This document shows, one piece after another, positions 17,901 through 28,756 of a stretch of 64,000 bases of DNA. Numbering within the stretch: position 1 is the first letter of the stretch; the number at the start of each line of letters is the position of its first letter. The DNA comes from Azoarcus sp. DN11. GTDB taxonomy: Bacteria; Pseudomonadota; Gammaproteobacteria; Burkholderiales; Rhodocyclaceae. The position numbers and the translations under genes are program-made. The DNA is taken from assembly GCF_003628555.1 (NCBI RefSeq), contig NZ_CP021731.1, positions 930,001 through 994,000 on the forward strand. Reading direction: 5' to 3'. The notes under the pieces were generated by a model. It made no database searches. It was given only the letters and a program-made list of their open reading frames with translations, and was not told the origin of the DNA.

Positions 17901-18668
17901 ATGAAAAAAAATATCACCTCCAAGTTTGCGCAGGCGCTTGTCCTGGGGGGGGCCGTCGTCGCGCTCGCCGGCTGTACGGCGCGCCTCGCCAATCCGGACG
18001 ATCCGCTCGAAAGCTACAACCGTGCGATGTTCGCCTTCAACGAGAAGGTGGATGAAGTTGCAGTCCAGCCGGTGGCCAGGGCCTATGACAAGGTTGCGCC
18101 GCTGCCGGTGCGCACCGGTGTCGGCAATTTCTTCGGCAACGTCGGCGACGTGTGGATCGGCGGCAACAACCTGTTGCAGGGCAAATTCACGGATGGCCTG
18201 GGTGACCTGCTACGCTTCGCGCTCAACTCGACGGTCGGCATCTTCGGGGTCTTCGACGTGGCGAGCGAGCTCAATCTGCCCAAGCACGACGAGGATTTCG
18301 GTCAGACGCTGGGCTGGTGGGGCGTGGGCGAAGGCGCTTACTTCGTCGCGCCGTTCTTCGGGCCGCGTACCATCCGCGATGCGCTCGTCCTGCCGGTCGA
18401 CCTGTACGGCGACAGCGTGTGGGGCATCGGCGACGTGCCGACGCGCAACAGCCTCACGGCGCTGCGCTTCGTGCATGCCCGCGCGGCCCTGCTCGGTATC
18501 GACAAGACACTCGAGGAGGGGACGCTCGACAAGTACGCCTACGCGCGCGACTTCTACCTGCAGCAGCGTCGCTACCGCGTGTTCGACGGCAATCCGCCGC
18601 TCGAGGATCCCGATTTGAACGGTGCCGGGCGGCAAGACGGGCAGCGCGTGAAGCCCGATGCGCAATAG
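17901..18668 (+). CDS. mlaA: outer-membrane lipoprotein MlaA (VacJ)
   Basis: Outer-membrane lipoprotein that removes phospholipid from the outer leaflet and hands it to MlaC. The 255-residue product has a basic start and a lipobox LAGC, giving a lipidated Cys; the body shows DPLESYNRAMFAFNEKVD and WGVGEGAYFVAPFFGPRTIRD, diagnostic of VacJ. The larger open frame begins upstream, but ATG 17901 gives a correct signal peptide. It sits inside the mla operon between mlaD and mlaC, whereas in E. coli mlaA lies elsewhere. Confidence 0.95.
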   Translation: MKKNITSKFAQALVLGGAVVALAGCTARLANPDDPLESYNRAMFAFNEKVDEVAVQPVARAYDKVAPLPVRTGVGNFFGNVGDVWIGGNNLLQGKFTDGLGDLLRFALNSTVGIFGVFDVASELNLPKHDEDFGQTLGWWGVGEGAYFVAPFFGPRTIRDALVLPVDLYGDSVWGIGDVPTRNSLTALRFVHARAALLGIDKTLEEGTLDKYAYARDFYLQQRRYRVFDGNPPLEDPDLNGAGRQDGQRVKPDAQ

Positions 18669-18719
18669 GTTTATGACTGACGACAGGGGGCGTGCGATCG
18701 CCCGCCCCGAGGAGTGATG

Positions 18720-19340
18720 ATGAAGAAATTCCTGCTTTCCCTGTGCCTGATGTTCTCGGTGCTGCCGGCGTTTGCCGCCGACGCGATCAAGGCACCCGAT
18801 GTGCTCGTGCGTGAAGTCAGCGACGACGTCCTCGCCATCGTGCGTCAGGACAAGGCCATCCAGTCCGGTGACACCCGCCGCGTGATCGATCTCGTCGAGG
18901 AAAAGGTCCTCCCGCATTTCAACTTCCGCCGCATGACCATGCTCGCGGTCGGCAAGGATTGGCGGGAGGCCAATCCCGAGCAGCAGGGCAAACTCGTCCA
19001 GGCCTTCCGCACCCTGCTCGTGCGTACCTATTCCAACGCGCTGACGCAGTACCGCGATCAGAGCATCAGCTACAAGCCTGCGAAGGTCGGCGAATCCGAG
19101 ACCTCGGTGCGCGTGCAGACCGAAATCCGCCAGGCCGGCGCACAGCCGATCAACATCGACTATTCGCTGGAAAAGACGCCCGAGGGCTGGAAAGTGTTCG
19201 ACGTGGTCGTCGCCGGCGTGAGCCTCGTCACCAACTACCGCGGCACTTTCGCGCAGGAGATCCGCACCGGCGGCGTCGACGGCCTGATCAAGTCGCTGGA
19301 GCAGAAGAATCGCAACCTCGCTGCGTCGGCGCATTCATGA
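18720..19340 (+). CDS. mlaC: Mla periplasmic lipid-binding protein
   Basis: Periplasmic shuttle that moves phospholipid between MlaA and MlaD. The 206-residue product has a signal peptide (KKFLLSLCLMFSVLPAFAA) and the Ttg2D/MlaC core: VLPHFNFRRMTMLAVGKDW and an INIDYSLEKTPEGWKVFDV segment. Three starts lie together at 18714 (GTG), 18717 and 18720 (ATG); AGGAG at 18710-18714 is best spaced for 18720. Its stop overlaps the mlaB ATG. Confidence 0.94.
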   Translation: MKKFLLSLCLMFSVLPAFAADAIKAPDVLVREVSDDVLAIVRQDKAIQSGDTRRVIDLVEEKVLPHFNFRRMTMLAVGKDWREANPEQQGKLVQAFRTLLVRTYSNALTQYRDQSISYKPAKVGESETSVRVQTEIRQAGAQPINIDYSLEKTPEGWKVFDVVVAGVSLVTNYRGTFAQEIRTGGVDGLIKSLEQKNRNLAASAHS

Positions 19341-19621
19341 GCGTCGTTTCGGGCAGGATCCTCGCCATCGACGGCGAGCTGACGATGGCGACGGCCGCGC
19401 AGTGGATCGAACGCGGCCGTGCGCAGGCGCGCGCCGAGGATCTGGTGGTCGACTTGTCCGGCGTCACGGCGGCGGATTCGTCCGCGCTCGCGCTGCTGTT
19501 CGACTGGATACGCATCGCGCGCGAGAACGGACACGCCGTCCGCCAGACCGGGATGCCGATGGGGATGCGCAGTCTCGCGACACTCTACGGTGTCGACGAG
19601 CTGTTGCCCGCCGAAGCCTGA
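19337..19621 (+). CDS. mlaB: STAS-domain protein MlaB
   Basis: Small cytoplasmic STAS protein that binds and regulates the MlaF ATPase. It has 94 residues; EDLVVDLSGVTAADSSALALL is the STAS core, where the second serine region corresponds to the possible phosphorylation position. Start ATG 19337 overlaps the mlaC stop. It ends the mla set; an ABC exporter pair starts 13 bases later. Confidence 0.88.
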   Translation: MSVVSGRILAIDGELTMATAAQWIERGRAQARAEDLVVDLSGVTAADSSALALLFDWIRIARENGHAVRQTGMPMGMRSLATLYGVDELLPAEA

Positions 19622-19634
19622 TCCGCTGCCGTCG

Positions 19635-20531
19635 ATGACAGTCCCGGCGATACGGATCGACTCCGCGACCAAGCGTTACGGTTCCCTGCAGGCGCTTGCC
19701 GGCGTCGACCTCGAAGTCGCGCAGGGCGAGTTCTTCGGCCTGCTCGGGCCGAACGGGGCAGGCAAGACGACGCTCATCTCCGCCCTTTCGGGCCTCGTGC
19801 GGCCGGATGGCGGAACCTTCGAGATCATGGGCTTCAACGTCGTTTCGGACTACCGCAATGCCCGGCGCAATCTCGGTGTCGTGCCGCAGGAACTGGTCTT
19901 CGACCCTTTCTTCTCGGTGCGCGAGCTGCTGCGCATCCAGTCCGGCTACTTCGGCATCCGCAACAACGACGACTGGATCGACGAGATCCTCGCGAGCCTC
20001 GATCTGACCGCGAAGGCGGAGGCGAACATGCGCATGCTCTCGGGGGGCATGAAGCGCCGCGTGCTCGTCGCCCAGGCTCTCGTGCATCGCCCGCCGGTGA
20101 TCGTGCTCGACGAGCCGACCGCGGGCGTCGACGTCGAGTTGCGCCAGGGGCTGTGGCACTTCATCCGCAAGCTCAACCGCGACGGTCACACGATCGTGCT
20201 GACGACGCACTACCTCGAAGAGGCCGAGACGCTGTGCGGCCGCATCGCGATGCTCAAATCCGGCAAGGTCGTCGCGCTGGATACGACCGGGAATCTGCTG
20301 CGCCGCTTCGCCAGCCATTCGCTCAGCGTCCGCCTGGAGCGCCCCGAGGCGGCGCCGGCGCTGGGCGGCACCGCTGCAGCCGGCGGCTGGGCCGACTTCC
20401 CGCTGGATCGCTACGAGGACCTCGAGCCGCTCCTCGCGCGCCTGCGCGAGGCCGGTGCGCGGATTCTCGAACTGCGCATGGGCGAGGCGGACCTCGAGCG
20501 CGTGTTCGTGGAGGTCATGAATGGTGCATGA
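19635..20531 (+). CDS. ABC-2 exporter ATP-binding protein (YadG-like)
   Basis: A 298-residue ATPase of the drug/polysaccharide exporter class. It has Walker A GPNGAGKTT, the signature LSGGMKRRVLVAQAL, Walker B VIVLDEPTAGVD and the H-loop TTHYLEEAE. The C-terminal 80 residues form the extension seen in CcmA/YadG-type proteins. The gene lies 13 bases after mlaB and overlaps the permease by 11 bases. Its placement between mlaB and ibaG-murA hints at an envelope lipid or glycan substrate, but the substrate is unknown. Confidence 0.9.
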   Translation: MTVPAIRIDSATKRYGSLQALAGVDLEVAQGEFFGLLGPNGAGKTTLISALSGLVRPDGGTFEIMGFNVVSDYRNARRNLGVVPQELVFDPFFSVRELLRIQSGYFGIRNNDDWIDEILASLDLTAKAEANMRMLSGGMKRRVLVAQALVHRPPVIVLDEPTAGVDVELRQGLWHFIRKLNRDGHTIVLTTHYLEEAETLCGRIAMLKSGKVVALDTTGNLLRRFASHSLSVRLERPEAAPALGGTAAAGGWADFPLDRYEDLEPLLARLREAGARILELRMGEADLERVFVEVMNGA

Positions 20532-21291
20532 CGCGCTGACCGGCTTCCGCACCCTGCTGTACAAGGAAGTGCTGCGTTTCTGGAAGGTGGGTTTCCAGAC
20601 GGTCGGCGCGCCGGTCCTCAACGCGCTGCTGTACCTGCTGATCTTCTCGCACGTGCTCGACCGGCACGTCACGGTCTATGGCGAAGTCGCCTACACGGCC
20701 TTCCTCGTGCCGGGCCTCGTGATGATGTCGCTGCTGCAGAACGCGTTCGCGAACAGCTCCTCGTCGCTGATCCAGAGCAAGATCACCGGCAACATCATCT
20801 TCGTGCTGCTGCCGCCGCTGTCCTACCGCGAGTTCTACGCGGCCTACGTGATCGCGTCGATGTTGCGCGGGCTGTTCGTCGGCGTGGGCGTGCTGCTCGT
20901 GTCGCTGCCCTTCGTCAATTTGCCGCTCGCGGCCCCCGGCTGGATCTTCGCCTTCGGGCTGATGGGCGGCGCGATCCTCGGCTCGCTGGGCGTGATCGCG
21001 GGCATCTGGGCGGACAAGTTCGACCAGCTTGCGGGCTTCCAGAACTTCCTGATCATGCCGCTGACGATGCTCTCCGGCGTGTTCTACTCGATCCGTTCGC
21101 TGCCGGATTTCTGGCAGAAGGTCTCGCACATCAATCCGTTTTTCTTCATGATCGACGGTTTCCGCTATGGCTTCTTCGGCCAGTCCGACGTTTCGCCGTG
21201 GCTGAGCCTTGCGGTCGTGGGTATCTGTTTCGTGTTCCTCGCAGTGCTGACTCTGGCGATGCTCGCCCGGGGCTACAAGCTGCGGGCTTGA
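20521..21291 (+). CDS. ABC-2 type exporter permease (YadH-like)
   Basis: A 256-residue membrane protein with about six hydrophobic segments. It carries the ABC-2 signature region FLIMPLTMLSGVFYSIRSLPDFWQ followed by HINPFFFMIDGFRYGFFG, as in E. coli YadH. ATG 20521 lies within the end of the ATPase gene, so the two subunits are probably made together. The function is export of an unknown substrate. Confidence 0.9.
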   Translation: MVHDALTGFRTLLYKEVLRFWKVGFQTVGAPVLNALLYLLIFSHVLDRHVTVYGEVAYTAFLVPGLVMMSLLQNAFANSSSSLIQSKITGNIIFVLLPPLSYREFYAAYVIASMLRGLFVGVGVLLVSLPFVNLPLAAPGWIFAFGLMGGAILGSLGVIAGIWADKFDQLAGFQNFLIMPLTMLSGVFYSIRSLPDFWQKVSHINPFFFMIDGFRYGFFGQSDVSPWLSLAVVGICFVFLAVLTLAMLARGYKLRA

Positions 21292-21302
21292 GGGTGGTCA
21301 AA

Positions 21303-22833
<1,531 letters not shown>

Positions 22834-22846
22834 GTCCGAGTGATGC

Positions 22847-22872
22847 GGGTGCCGGCCTTTCCGCCGGCGCCC
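22847..22872. terminator. hairpin between murA and rnk
   Basis: A 10-bp GC-rich stem (22847-22856 with 22863-22872, one G-U pair) between two convergent genes. It lacks a clear T tract, so efficiency is uncertain. Confidence 0.5.
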
Positions 22873-22879
22873 GTTGCGA

Positions 22880-23287
22880 TTACAGGTCGAAGCGCCCCGA
22901 AGCCTCGGGCTGCCAGGTCACCGCGAGCACCTCGAGCTTGATCGGGCGCCTGTCGGCGTTCACCCACTCGATCGCCTGGCCCACGGACAGGCCCAGCAGG
23001 GCGCTGCCGGCCGGCGTGAAGACCGACACCTTGCCCGCGTCGGGAGTCGCGTCGCCCGGGTAGACCAATGTCAGCTCGTGCTCCTGGCCACCCGACAGTT
23101 CGCGGAAGCGTGCGCGGCTGTTCATCGTGATGACGTTGGTCGGCATGTCCCGTGGTTCGCGGACGTCCGCGCGCGCGAGTTCGTCGCGCAGGGCGTCGAG
23201 GTCACTGCGGTTGCGGGCGACCGGCGCGGCCAGCAGCCCCTCCAGGCGTTCGAGGTCCTGCGACGAGATCACGATGTCCGGTTTCAT
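22880..23287 (-). CDS. rnk: regulator of nucleoside diphosphate kinase
   Basis: A GreA/GreB-like RNA-polymerase-binding protein of 135 residues. A short N-terminal helical part (ISSQDLERLEGLLAA) is followed by the GreA/B C-terminal domain (TNVITMNSRARF and FTPAGSALLGLSVGQAIEW). The N-terminal coiled coil is much shorter than in GreA, as in Rnk, which is named for suppressing loss of ndk control in Pseudomonas. It is divergent from hisG and convergent with murA. The ndk gene lies in this window at 45124. Confidence 0.88.
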   Translation of the reverse strand: MKPDIVISSQDLERLEGLLAAPVARNRSDLDALRDELARADVREPRDMPTNVITMNSRARFRELSGGQEHELTLVYPGDATPDAGKVSVFTPAGSALLGLSVGQAIEWVNADRRPIKLEVLAVTWQPEASGRFDL

Positions 23288-23417
23288 GGTGTTTCGACTC
23301 CCTGCTTCGCGCCAAAAGTAAAAAAGGCCGAACCGCAGCGCGGTCCAGCCAGCACATGAAGGCTAACAGAAGGGCGGGCGGGTTACAATGTCAGCCCGAT
23401 TTTTCCCGAGGCACGCT

Positions 23418-24059
23418 GTGTCCAGCATCACCCTCGCCCTCTCCAAGGGCCGCATCTTCGAGGAAACGCTGCCGCTGCTCGCGGCGGCCGGCATCACGCC
23501 GACCGACAACCCCGAGACTTCGCGCAAGCTCATCATCGGCACCAACCGCCCGGACGTGCGCCTCGTGATCGTGCGCGCGACCGATACGCCGACCTACGTG
23601 CAGTACGGCGCGGCCGACCTCGGCATCGCCGGCAAGGACGTGCTGCTCGAGCATGGCGGAGCAGGGCTGTACCAGCCGCTGGACCTCAACATCGCGAAGT
23701 GCCGCCTGTGCGTCGCGACGCAGAAGGGCTTCGACTATGCCGCGGCGACGCGCCCCGGCGGGCGCATCCGCGTCGCGACAAAATACATCAACAGCGCCAA
23801 GGCGCACTTCGCCGCGAAGGGCGTGCATGTCGATCTCATCAAGCTGTACGGCTCGATGGAGCTCGCCCCGCTGGTTGGACTCGCCGACGCGATCGTCGAC
23901 CTCGTCTCGAGCGGCAACACGTTGCGCGCGAACAACCTCGAGGAAGTCGAGGAGATCATGCAGATCAGCTCGCGACTGGTCGTGAATCAGGCCTCGCTGA
24001 AATTGAAGCGCGAACTCCTCCAGCCGGTGCTGGACGCTTTTGCCGGAGCGGTGAAATGA
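23418..24059 (+). CDS. hisG: ATP phosphoribosyltransferase catalytic subunit, short form
   Basis: First enzyme of histidine synthesis: joins ATP and PRPP. At 213 residues it is the short HisG, which lacks the C-terminal regulatory domain and needs HisZ; hisZ is at 58161. Motifs include [29 protein letters not shown] and the PRPP-binding [17 protein letters not shown] 23418, with GAGG seven bases before it, gives the family N terminus; an ATG at 23388 lies within a likely -10 box (TACAAT, 23384-23389). HisD begins in an ATGA overlap. Confidence 0.95.
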   Translation: MSSITLALSKGRIFEETLPLLAAAGITPTDNPETSRKLIIGTNRPDVRLVIVRATDTPTYVQYGAADLGIAGKDVLLEHGGAGLYQPLDLNIAKCRLCVATQKGFDYAAATRPGGRIRVATKYINSAKAHFAAKGVHVDLIKLYGSMELAPLVGLADAIVDLVSSGNTLRANNLEEVEEIMQISSRLVVNQASLKLKRELLQPVLDAFAGAVK

Positions 24060-25369
24060 GTGATGCGAGCCGCAGGATCCGCCGCCTCGACGCGCGCGAT
24101 CCCGATTTCCTGCCGACGCTGGATGCGCTCCTCGCGTTCGAGGGCAGTGCCGATGCGCGCATCGACGCGGCCGTCACCGAGATCCTCGGCGCGGTGCGAA
24201 CCACTGGCGACCCCGCGGTGATCGAATACACGCGCCGCTTCGACCGCCTCGACGTGAAGTCGATGGCCGAGCTCGAGCTGCCCAAATCGGAGCTCAAGGC
24301 GGCCCTCGACAGCCTGACCGTCGAGCAGCGCGAGGCCCTTCGCATCGCCGCCGACCGGGTGCGCATCTACCACGAGCGCCAGCGCGCCGAATCCTGGGAT
24401 TACGTCGAGGCCGACGGCACGCGCCTCGGCCAGAAGATCACCCCCCTCGATCGCGTCGGCCTGTACGTGCCGGGCGGGCGCGCCTCCTACCCGAGCTCCG
24501 TGCTGATGAACGCCGTGCCAGCCAAGGTCGCAGGCGTCGGCGAGTTGATCATGGTCGTGCCGACCCCGAATGGCGAGAAGAATCCGCTCGTGCTGGCCGC
24601 CGCGGCGATCACCGGCGTCGACCGCGTGTTCACGATTGGCGGCGCGCAGGCCGTCGCCGCACTCGCCTACGGCACGCAGACCCTGCCGCAGGTCGACAAG
24701 ATCGTCGGCCCCGGCAACGCCTATGTCGCCGAGGCCAAGCGCCGCGTATTCGGCACGGTCGGCATCGACATGGTGGCGGGGCCTTCCGAAGTGCTCGTGA
24801 TCTCGGACGGCAGCGGCCACGCGGACTGGGTCGCGATGGACCTCTTCGCGCAGGCCGAGCACGACGAGCTCGCGCAGCCCATCCTGCTGTGTACCGACTC
24901 CGCCTTCCTCGACGCGGTCGAGTCCTCGATCGAGCGCCTGCTGCCGACGATGCCGCGCCGCGAGACCATCGCCGCGTCGCTCGCGAACCGCGGCGCGCTG
25001 ATCCACGTCGCGAGCCTGGAGCAGGCCTGCGCGATCGCCAACCGCATCGCCCCCGAACACCTGGAGCTGTCGCTCGACGAACCCGAGCCGTGGATCGACC
25101 GCATCCGCCACGCCGGCGCGATCTTCGTCGGCCACTGGGCGGTCGAGGCGCTCGGCGACTATTGTGCCGGCCCCAACCACGTGCTGCCGACGATGCGCAG
25201 CGCGCGCTTCTCGTCGCCGCTGGGCGTGTACGATTTCCAGAAGCGCACCAGCATCATCCAGATCTCGGAAGCGGGCGCGCAGACGCTGGGCCGCATCGCC
25301 TCGACGCTCGCGCATGGCGAAGGCCTGCAGGCGCACGCGCGCTCCGCGGAGCTGCGACTGCACAAGTGA
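24056..25369 (+). CDS. hisD: histidinol dehydrogenase
   Basis: Catalyses the last two oxidations, histidinol to histidine, using NAD and Zn. The 437-residue length is standard. Visible motifs are [22 protein letters not shown], the [17 protein letters not shown] loop, and [12 protein letters not shown], which holds a metal-binding His. Conserved APEHLEL and GNHVLPT-like (GPNHVLPT) segments follow. It starts within the hisG stop codon. The next his gene on this strand is hisB; hisC lies between them on the other strand. Confidence 0.97.
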   Translation: MSDASRRIRRLDARDPDFLPTLDALLAFEGSADARIDAAVTEILGAVRTTGDPAVIEYTRRFDRLDVKSMAELELPKSELKAALDSLTVEQREALRIAADRVRIYHERQRAESWDYVEADGTRLGQKITPLDRVGLYVPGGRASYPSSVLMNAVPAKVAGVGELIMVVPTPNGEKNPLVLAAAAITGVDRVFTIGGAQAVAALAYGTQTLPQVDKIVGPGNAYVAEAKRRVFGTVGIDMVAGPSEVLVISDGSGHADWVAMDLFAQAEHDELAQPILLCTDSAFLDAVESSIERLLPTMPRRETIAASLANRGALIHVASLEQACAIANRIAPEHLELSLDEPEPWIDRIRHAGAIFVGHWAVEALGDYCAGPNHVLPTMRSARFSSPLGVYDFQKRTSIIQISEAGAQTLGRIASTLAHGEGLQAHARSAELRLHK

Positions 25370-25400
25370 GCCGCCGCGCCGTGGGCGCGCGCCGGAATCC

Positions 25401-25431
25401 GGCAAGGGCGTCCCGACGGGGCGCCCTTGCC
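25401..25431. terminator. bidirectional hairpin between hisD and hisC
   Basis: A 14-bp stem with one G-U pair (25401-25414 with 25418-25431) and a 3-base loop, between the convergent hisD and hisC ends. There is a short T run on the plus side only (GTTT). It would separate hisGD from the downstream his genes. Confidence 0.65.
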
Positions 25432-25435
25432 GCGT

Positions 25436-26506
25436 TTACGCGAGGATCTCCCGCAGCGCCCCGATCAGCGCGCCGCACTGCTCGTCCGTGCCGACGGTGA
25501 TGCGCAGGAACTGCTCGATGCGCGGCTGGCGGAAGTGGCGCACGATGATCGCGCGCTGGCGCAGTTCGGCTGCGAGCTCGCCCGCGTCGCGCGCGGGGTG
25601 CGTCGCGAATACGAAGTTCGCCGCCGAGGGCAGCACCTCGAAGCCGAGCGAGGCGAGGTCCGCGACGAGCTGGCCGCGCGTGCGCATCACCGCCTGGCGC
25701 GTGCGCTCGAAGTACTCCTCGTCCTCGATCGCCGCGACCGCACCGACGATCGCCAGCCGGTCCAGCGGATAGGAGTTGAAGCTGTCCTTCACGCGTACCA
25801 GCGCCTCGACGAGGTCCGCGTGGCCGATCGCGAAGCCCACGCGCAGGCCGGCGAGCGACCGCGACTTGGAGAAGGTCTGCACGACCAGCAGGTTCGGATA
25901 GCGCGCCGTGAGCGGAATCGCCGACTCGCCGCCGAAGTCGACATAGGCCTCGTCGATGACGACCACGCACTGCGGGTTGCCCGCGACGATGCGCTCGATT
26001 TCGGCGAGCGGCAGCAGGCGCCCGGTCGGGGCATTGGGGTTCGGGAAGATGATACCGCCCGCCGCCTTGCCGGCCGCAGGCAGGTAGTCTTCGGGGCGGA
26101 TCGCGAGGTGCTCGTCGAGCGCGACCGTCTCGAATCCGATCCCGTACAGGCCGCAATACACCGGGTAGAAGCTGTACGAGATGTCGGGGAAGCGCAGCGG
26201 CCGATCATGCTTCAGCAGTGCCAGAAAGGCGTGCGCCAGCACTTCGTCGGAACCGTTGCCGACGAAGACCTCCTGCGTCGTGACGCCGTGGCGTGCGGCG
26301 ATGGCGGCTCGCAGGCGCTCCGAGGTCGGGTCGGGGTAGAGGCGCAGCGCGTCCGATGCCTCCGTCCTGATCGCCGCGATCGCCTTCGGCGAGGGGCCGT
26401 ACGGATGCTCGTTGGTGTTGAGCTTGACCAGGTTGGCAATCTTGGGCTGTTCGCCCGGGACGTAGGGGGTCAGGCCGTGGACGACGGCACTCCAGTATTG
26501 GCTCAT
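25436..26506 (-). CDS. hisC: histidinol-phosphate aminotransferase
   Basis: PLP-dependent fold-type I aminotransferase of 356 residues; converts imidazole-acetol phosphate to histidinol phosphate. Seen are [43 protein letters not shown] and the PLP-lysine motif [15 protein letters not shown]. The protein is complete. It is encoded on the minus strand between hisD and hisB, which are both on the plus strand, so it cannot share their transcript. Its start is 167 bases from that of hisB, and the two promoters must lie in that gap. A broad aromatic aminotransferase activity cannot be excluded. Confidence 0.93.
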   Translation of the reverse strand: MSQYWSAVVHGLTPYVPGEQPKIANLVKLNTNEHPYGPSPKAIAAIRTEASDALRLYPDPTSERLRAAIAARHGVTTQEVFVGNGSDEVLAHAFLALLKHDRPLRFPDISYSFYPVYCGLYGIGFETVALDEHLAIRPEDYLPAAGKAAGGIIFPNPNAPTGRLLPLAEIERIVAGNPQCVVVIDEAYVDFGGESAIPLTARYPNLLVVQTFSKSRSLAGLRVGFAIGHADLVEALVRVKDSFNSYPLDRLAIVGAVAAIEDEEYFERTRQAVMRTRGQLVADLASLGFEVLPSAANFVFATHPARDAGELAAELRQRAIIVRHFRQPRIEQFLRITVGTDEQCGALIGALREILA

Positions 26507-26673
26507 CAGCGGATCGGATGCTGGGTTGTAGGAGTCCCCGGGAGCGCCCGGTTGCGGCAGACCGCATGTGGCGCCCCCGCTGCCGGCATTGCGGCGGGAC
26601 AGTCAGGCGATGGTATCATGCCCGAGAATGGCGCCCGAACGCGCCCGGATCCCTTATTTTCAAGCAGAATCCC

Positions 26674-27261
26674 ATGCGGCAAGCCGAAGTCACTCGCGAT
26701 ACCCTGGAAACCCGGATCACCGTCCGCATCGACCTGGACGGCAGCGGCAAGGCCAGTCTCGCCACGGGCGTGCCCTTTTTCGACCACATGCTCGACCAGA
26801 TCGCCCGCCACGGCGCGATCGACCTCGACATCAAGGCCGAAGGCGACACCCACATCGACGACCACCACACCGTCGAGGATGTCGGCATCACGCTGGGCCA
26901 GGCCTTTGCGCAGGCGCTCGGCGACAAGAAAGGCATCTTCCGCTACGGCCACGCCTACGTGCCGCTCGACGAGGCGCTGTCGCGCGTCGTCGTCGACTTC
27001 TCCGGCCGCCCCGGCCTGCACTATTTCGTGAATTACACGCGTGCGCGCATCGGCAACTTCGACGTCGATCTCGCGCGCGAATTCTTCCAGGGCTTCGTCA
27101 ATCATGCCGGCGTGACCGTGCATGTCGACAACCTGCGCGGCGACAACGCCCATCACCAGTGCGAAACCATCTTCAAGGCCTTCGGTCGTGCGCTGCGCAT
27201 GGCGGCCCAGCGCGACGAGCGCGCCGCCGGCGTGATCCCGTCGACCAAGGGCGCTCTCTGA
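26674..27261 (+). CDS. hisB: imidazoleglycerol-phosphate dehydratase
   Basis: Mn-dependent dehydratase of histidine synthesis. It is the monofunctional form of 195 residues, without the HisB phosphatase domain found in enterobacteria. Metal-binding motifs are [12 protein letters not shown] and [17 protein letters not shown], with [13 protein letters not shown] near the N terminus. ATG 26674 gives the family length; the upstream extension lacks conservation. A separate histidinol-phosphatase must exist elsewhere. It begins the hisBHAFIE run. Confidence 0.95.
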   Translation: MRQAEVTRDTLETRITVRIDLDGSGKASLATGVPFFDHMLDQIARHGAIDLDIKAEGDTHIDDHHTVEDVGITLGQAFAQALGDKKGIFRYGHAYVPLDEALSRVVVDFSGRPGLHYFVNYTRARIGNFDVDLAREFFQGFVNHAGVTVHVDNLRGDNAHHQCETIFKAFGRALRMAAQRDERAAGVIPSTKGAL

Positions 27262-27304
27262 GTTTCCGCCAAGCCTTCCGATTTTTCCTGCGAGCGATTC
27301 CGCG

Positions 27305-27943
27305 ATGAGCGACGTAGCCATCATCGACTACGGCATGGGCAACCTGCGTTCGGTTGCCAAGGCGGTCGAACATGTTGCCCCCGGCAGAACAGTCGTCGTG
27401 ACCTCCGACCCGTCGGTCGTTGCCGCCGCCGGGCGCGTGGTGTTCCCGGGGCAGGGCGCGATGCCCGACTGCATGCGCGAACTGGAACTGCGCGGCCTGC
27501 GCCGCGCCGTGCTCGAGGCCGCTGCATCCAAGCCTTTCCTCGGCATCTGCATTGGCCAGCAGATGCTCTTCGGCCACAGCGAGGAAGGCGACGTGCCCGG
27601 TCTGGGCATCCTGCCCGGCAAGGTCATCCGCTTCCCCGACGCGAAGATGGTCGCCGCCGACGGTTCGCGCCTGAAGGTGCCGCACATGGGCTGGAACGGC
27701 GTGCAGCAGCGCGTCGCCCATCCGCTGTGGGAGGGCATTCCCGACGGCGAGCGCTTCTATTTCGTGCACAGCTATTTCGTCCAGCCCGACGAGCGTTCGC
27801 TGGTTGCGGCCGAAACCGCTTACGGTTTGATGTTTACCAGTGCAGTCGCGCGGGATAACATCTTCGCGGTTCAGTTCCATCCCGAAAAGAGTGCGCAGGC
27901 GGGCCTGCGGATGCTTGCAAATTTCATCTCCTGGGCTCCCTGA
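27305..27943 (+). CDS. hisH: imidazole glycerol phosphate synthase glutaminase subunit
   Basis: Class I glutamine amidotransferase that feeds ammonia to HisF. The 212 residues carry the nucleophile elbow GICIGQQMLF with Cys82, and the His-Glu pair in VQFHPEKS. IDYGMGNLRSV and FPGQGAMPDCM are the family N-terminal motifs. It is followed after 63 bases by hisA. Confidence 0.96.
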   Translation: MSDVAIIDYGMGNLRSVAKAVEHVAPGRTVVVTSDPSVVAAAGRVVFPGQGAMPDCMRELELRGLRRAVLEAAASKPFLGICIGQQMLFGHSEEGDVPGLGILPGKVIRFPDAKMVAADGSRLKVPHMGWNGVQQRVAHPLWEGIPDGERFYFVHSYFVQPDERSLVAAETAYGLMFTSAVARDNIFAVQFHPEKSAQAGLRMLANFISWAP

Positions 27944-28006
27944 CGAGCGCCGTCGAGACTTCGTCCGTCGGCTCCCTTCCACACCTGAAATGCAACTCTT
28001 CCCCGT

Positions 28007-28756
28007 ATGCTGCTGATTCCCGCTATCGATCTGAAGGACGGCCAGTGCGTGCGCCTCAAGCAGGGCGAGATGGACGACGCCACGGTGTTCTCCGAGCAAC
28101 CGGCCGCGATGGCGCGGCACTGGATCGACCTCGGTGCGCGTCGTCTGCACCTCGTGGACCTCAATGGCGCCTTTGCCGGCAAGCCCAAGAACGGCACGGC
28201 GATCCGTGCGATCGTCGATGAGGTGGGCGACGATATCCCCGTCCAGCTGGGCGGCGGTATTCGCGACCTCGACACGATCGAGCACTACCTCGACAACGGC
28301 ATCTCGTACATCATCATCGGCACGGCCGCGGTGAAAAACCCCGGCTTCCTGCACGATGCGTGCGGCGCCTTTCCGGGCCACATCATCGTCGGCCTCGATG
28401 CCAAGGACGGCAAGGTCGCCGTCGACGGCTGGTCGAAGATGACCGGCCACGACGTCGTCGACCTCGCGAAGAAGTACGAGGACTACGGCGTCGAAGGCGT
28501 GATCTATACCGATATCGGCCGCGACGGCATGCTCTCCGGCGTGAACATCGAGGCTACCGTGCGCCTCGCGCAGGCGCTGCGCATCCCGGTCATCGCCAGT
28601 GGCGGCATCGCTTCGCTGGCCGACATCGACGCCCTGTGCGCGGTCGAGTCGGAAGGCATCACCGGCGCGATCACCGGTCGCGCGATCTACGAAGGCACGC
28701 TCGATTTCGCCGCCGCGCAGGCGCGCGCGGACGAACTCAGCGGCGAAACCGCCTGA
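28007..28756 (+). CDS. hisA: ProFAR isomerase
   Basis: (Beta-alpha)8-barrel isomerase that converts ProFAR to PRFAR. The 249-residue protein starts [19 protein letters not shown], with the catalytic Asp in IDLKDG, and the second catalytic Asp lies in [10 protein letters not shown]. Phosphate-binding loops QLGGGIRD and ASGGIASL are present. Its stop overlaps the hisF start (TGATG). Confidence 0.96.
   Translation: MLLIPAIDLKDGQCVRLKQGEMDDATVFSEQPAAMARHWIDLGARRLHLVDLNGAFAGKPKNGTAIRAIVDEVGDDIPVQLGGGIRDLDTIEHYLDNGISYIIIGTAAVKNPGFLHDACGAFPGHIIVGLDAKDGKVAVDGWSKMTGHDVVDLAKKYEDYGVEGVIYTDIGRDGMLSGVNIEATVRLAQALRIPVIASGGIASLADIDALCAVESEGITGAITGRAIYEGTLDFAAAQARADELSGETA

Noticed and set aside
23388..23417. 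hisG beginning at ATG 23388
   Set aside because: This ATG overlaps the likely -10 box TACAAT, and the family N terminus begins at GTG 23418.
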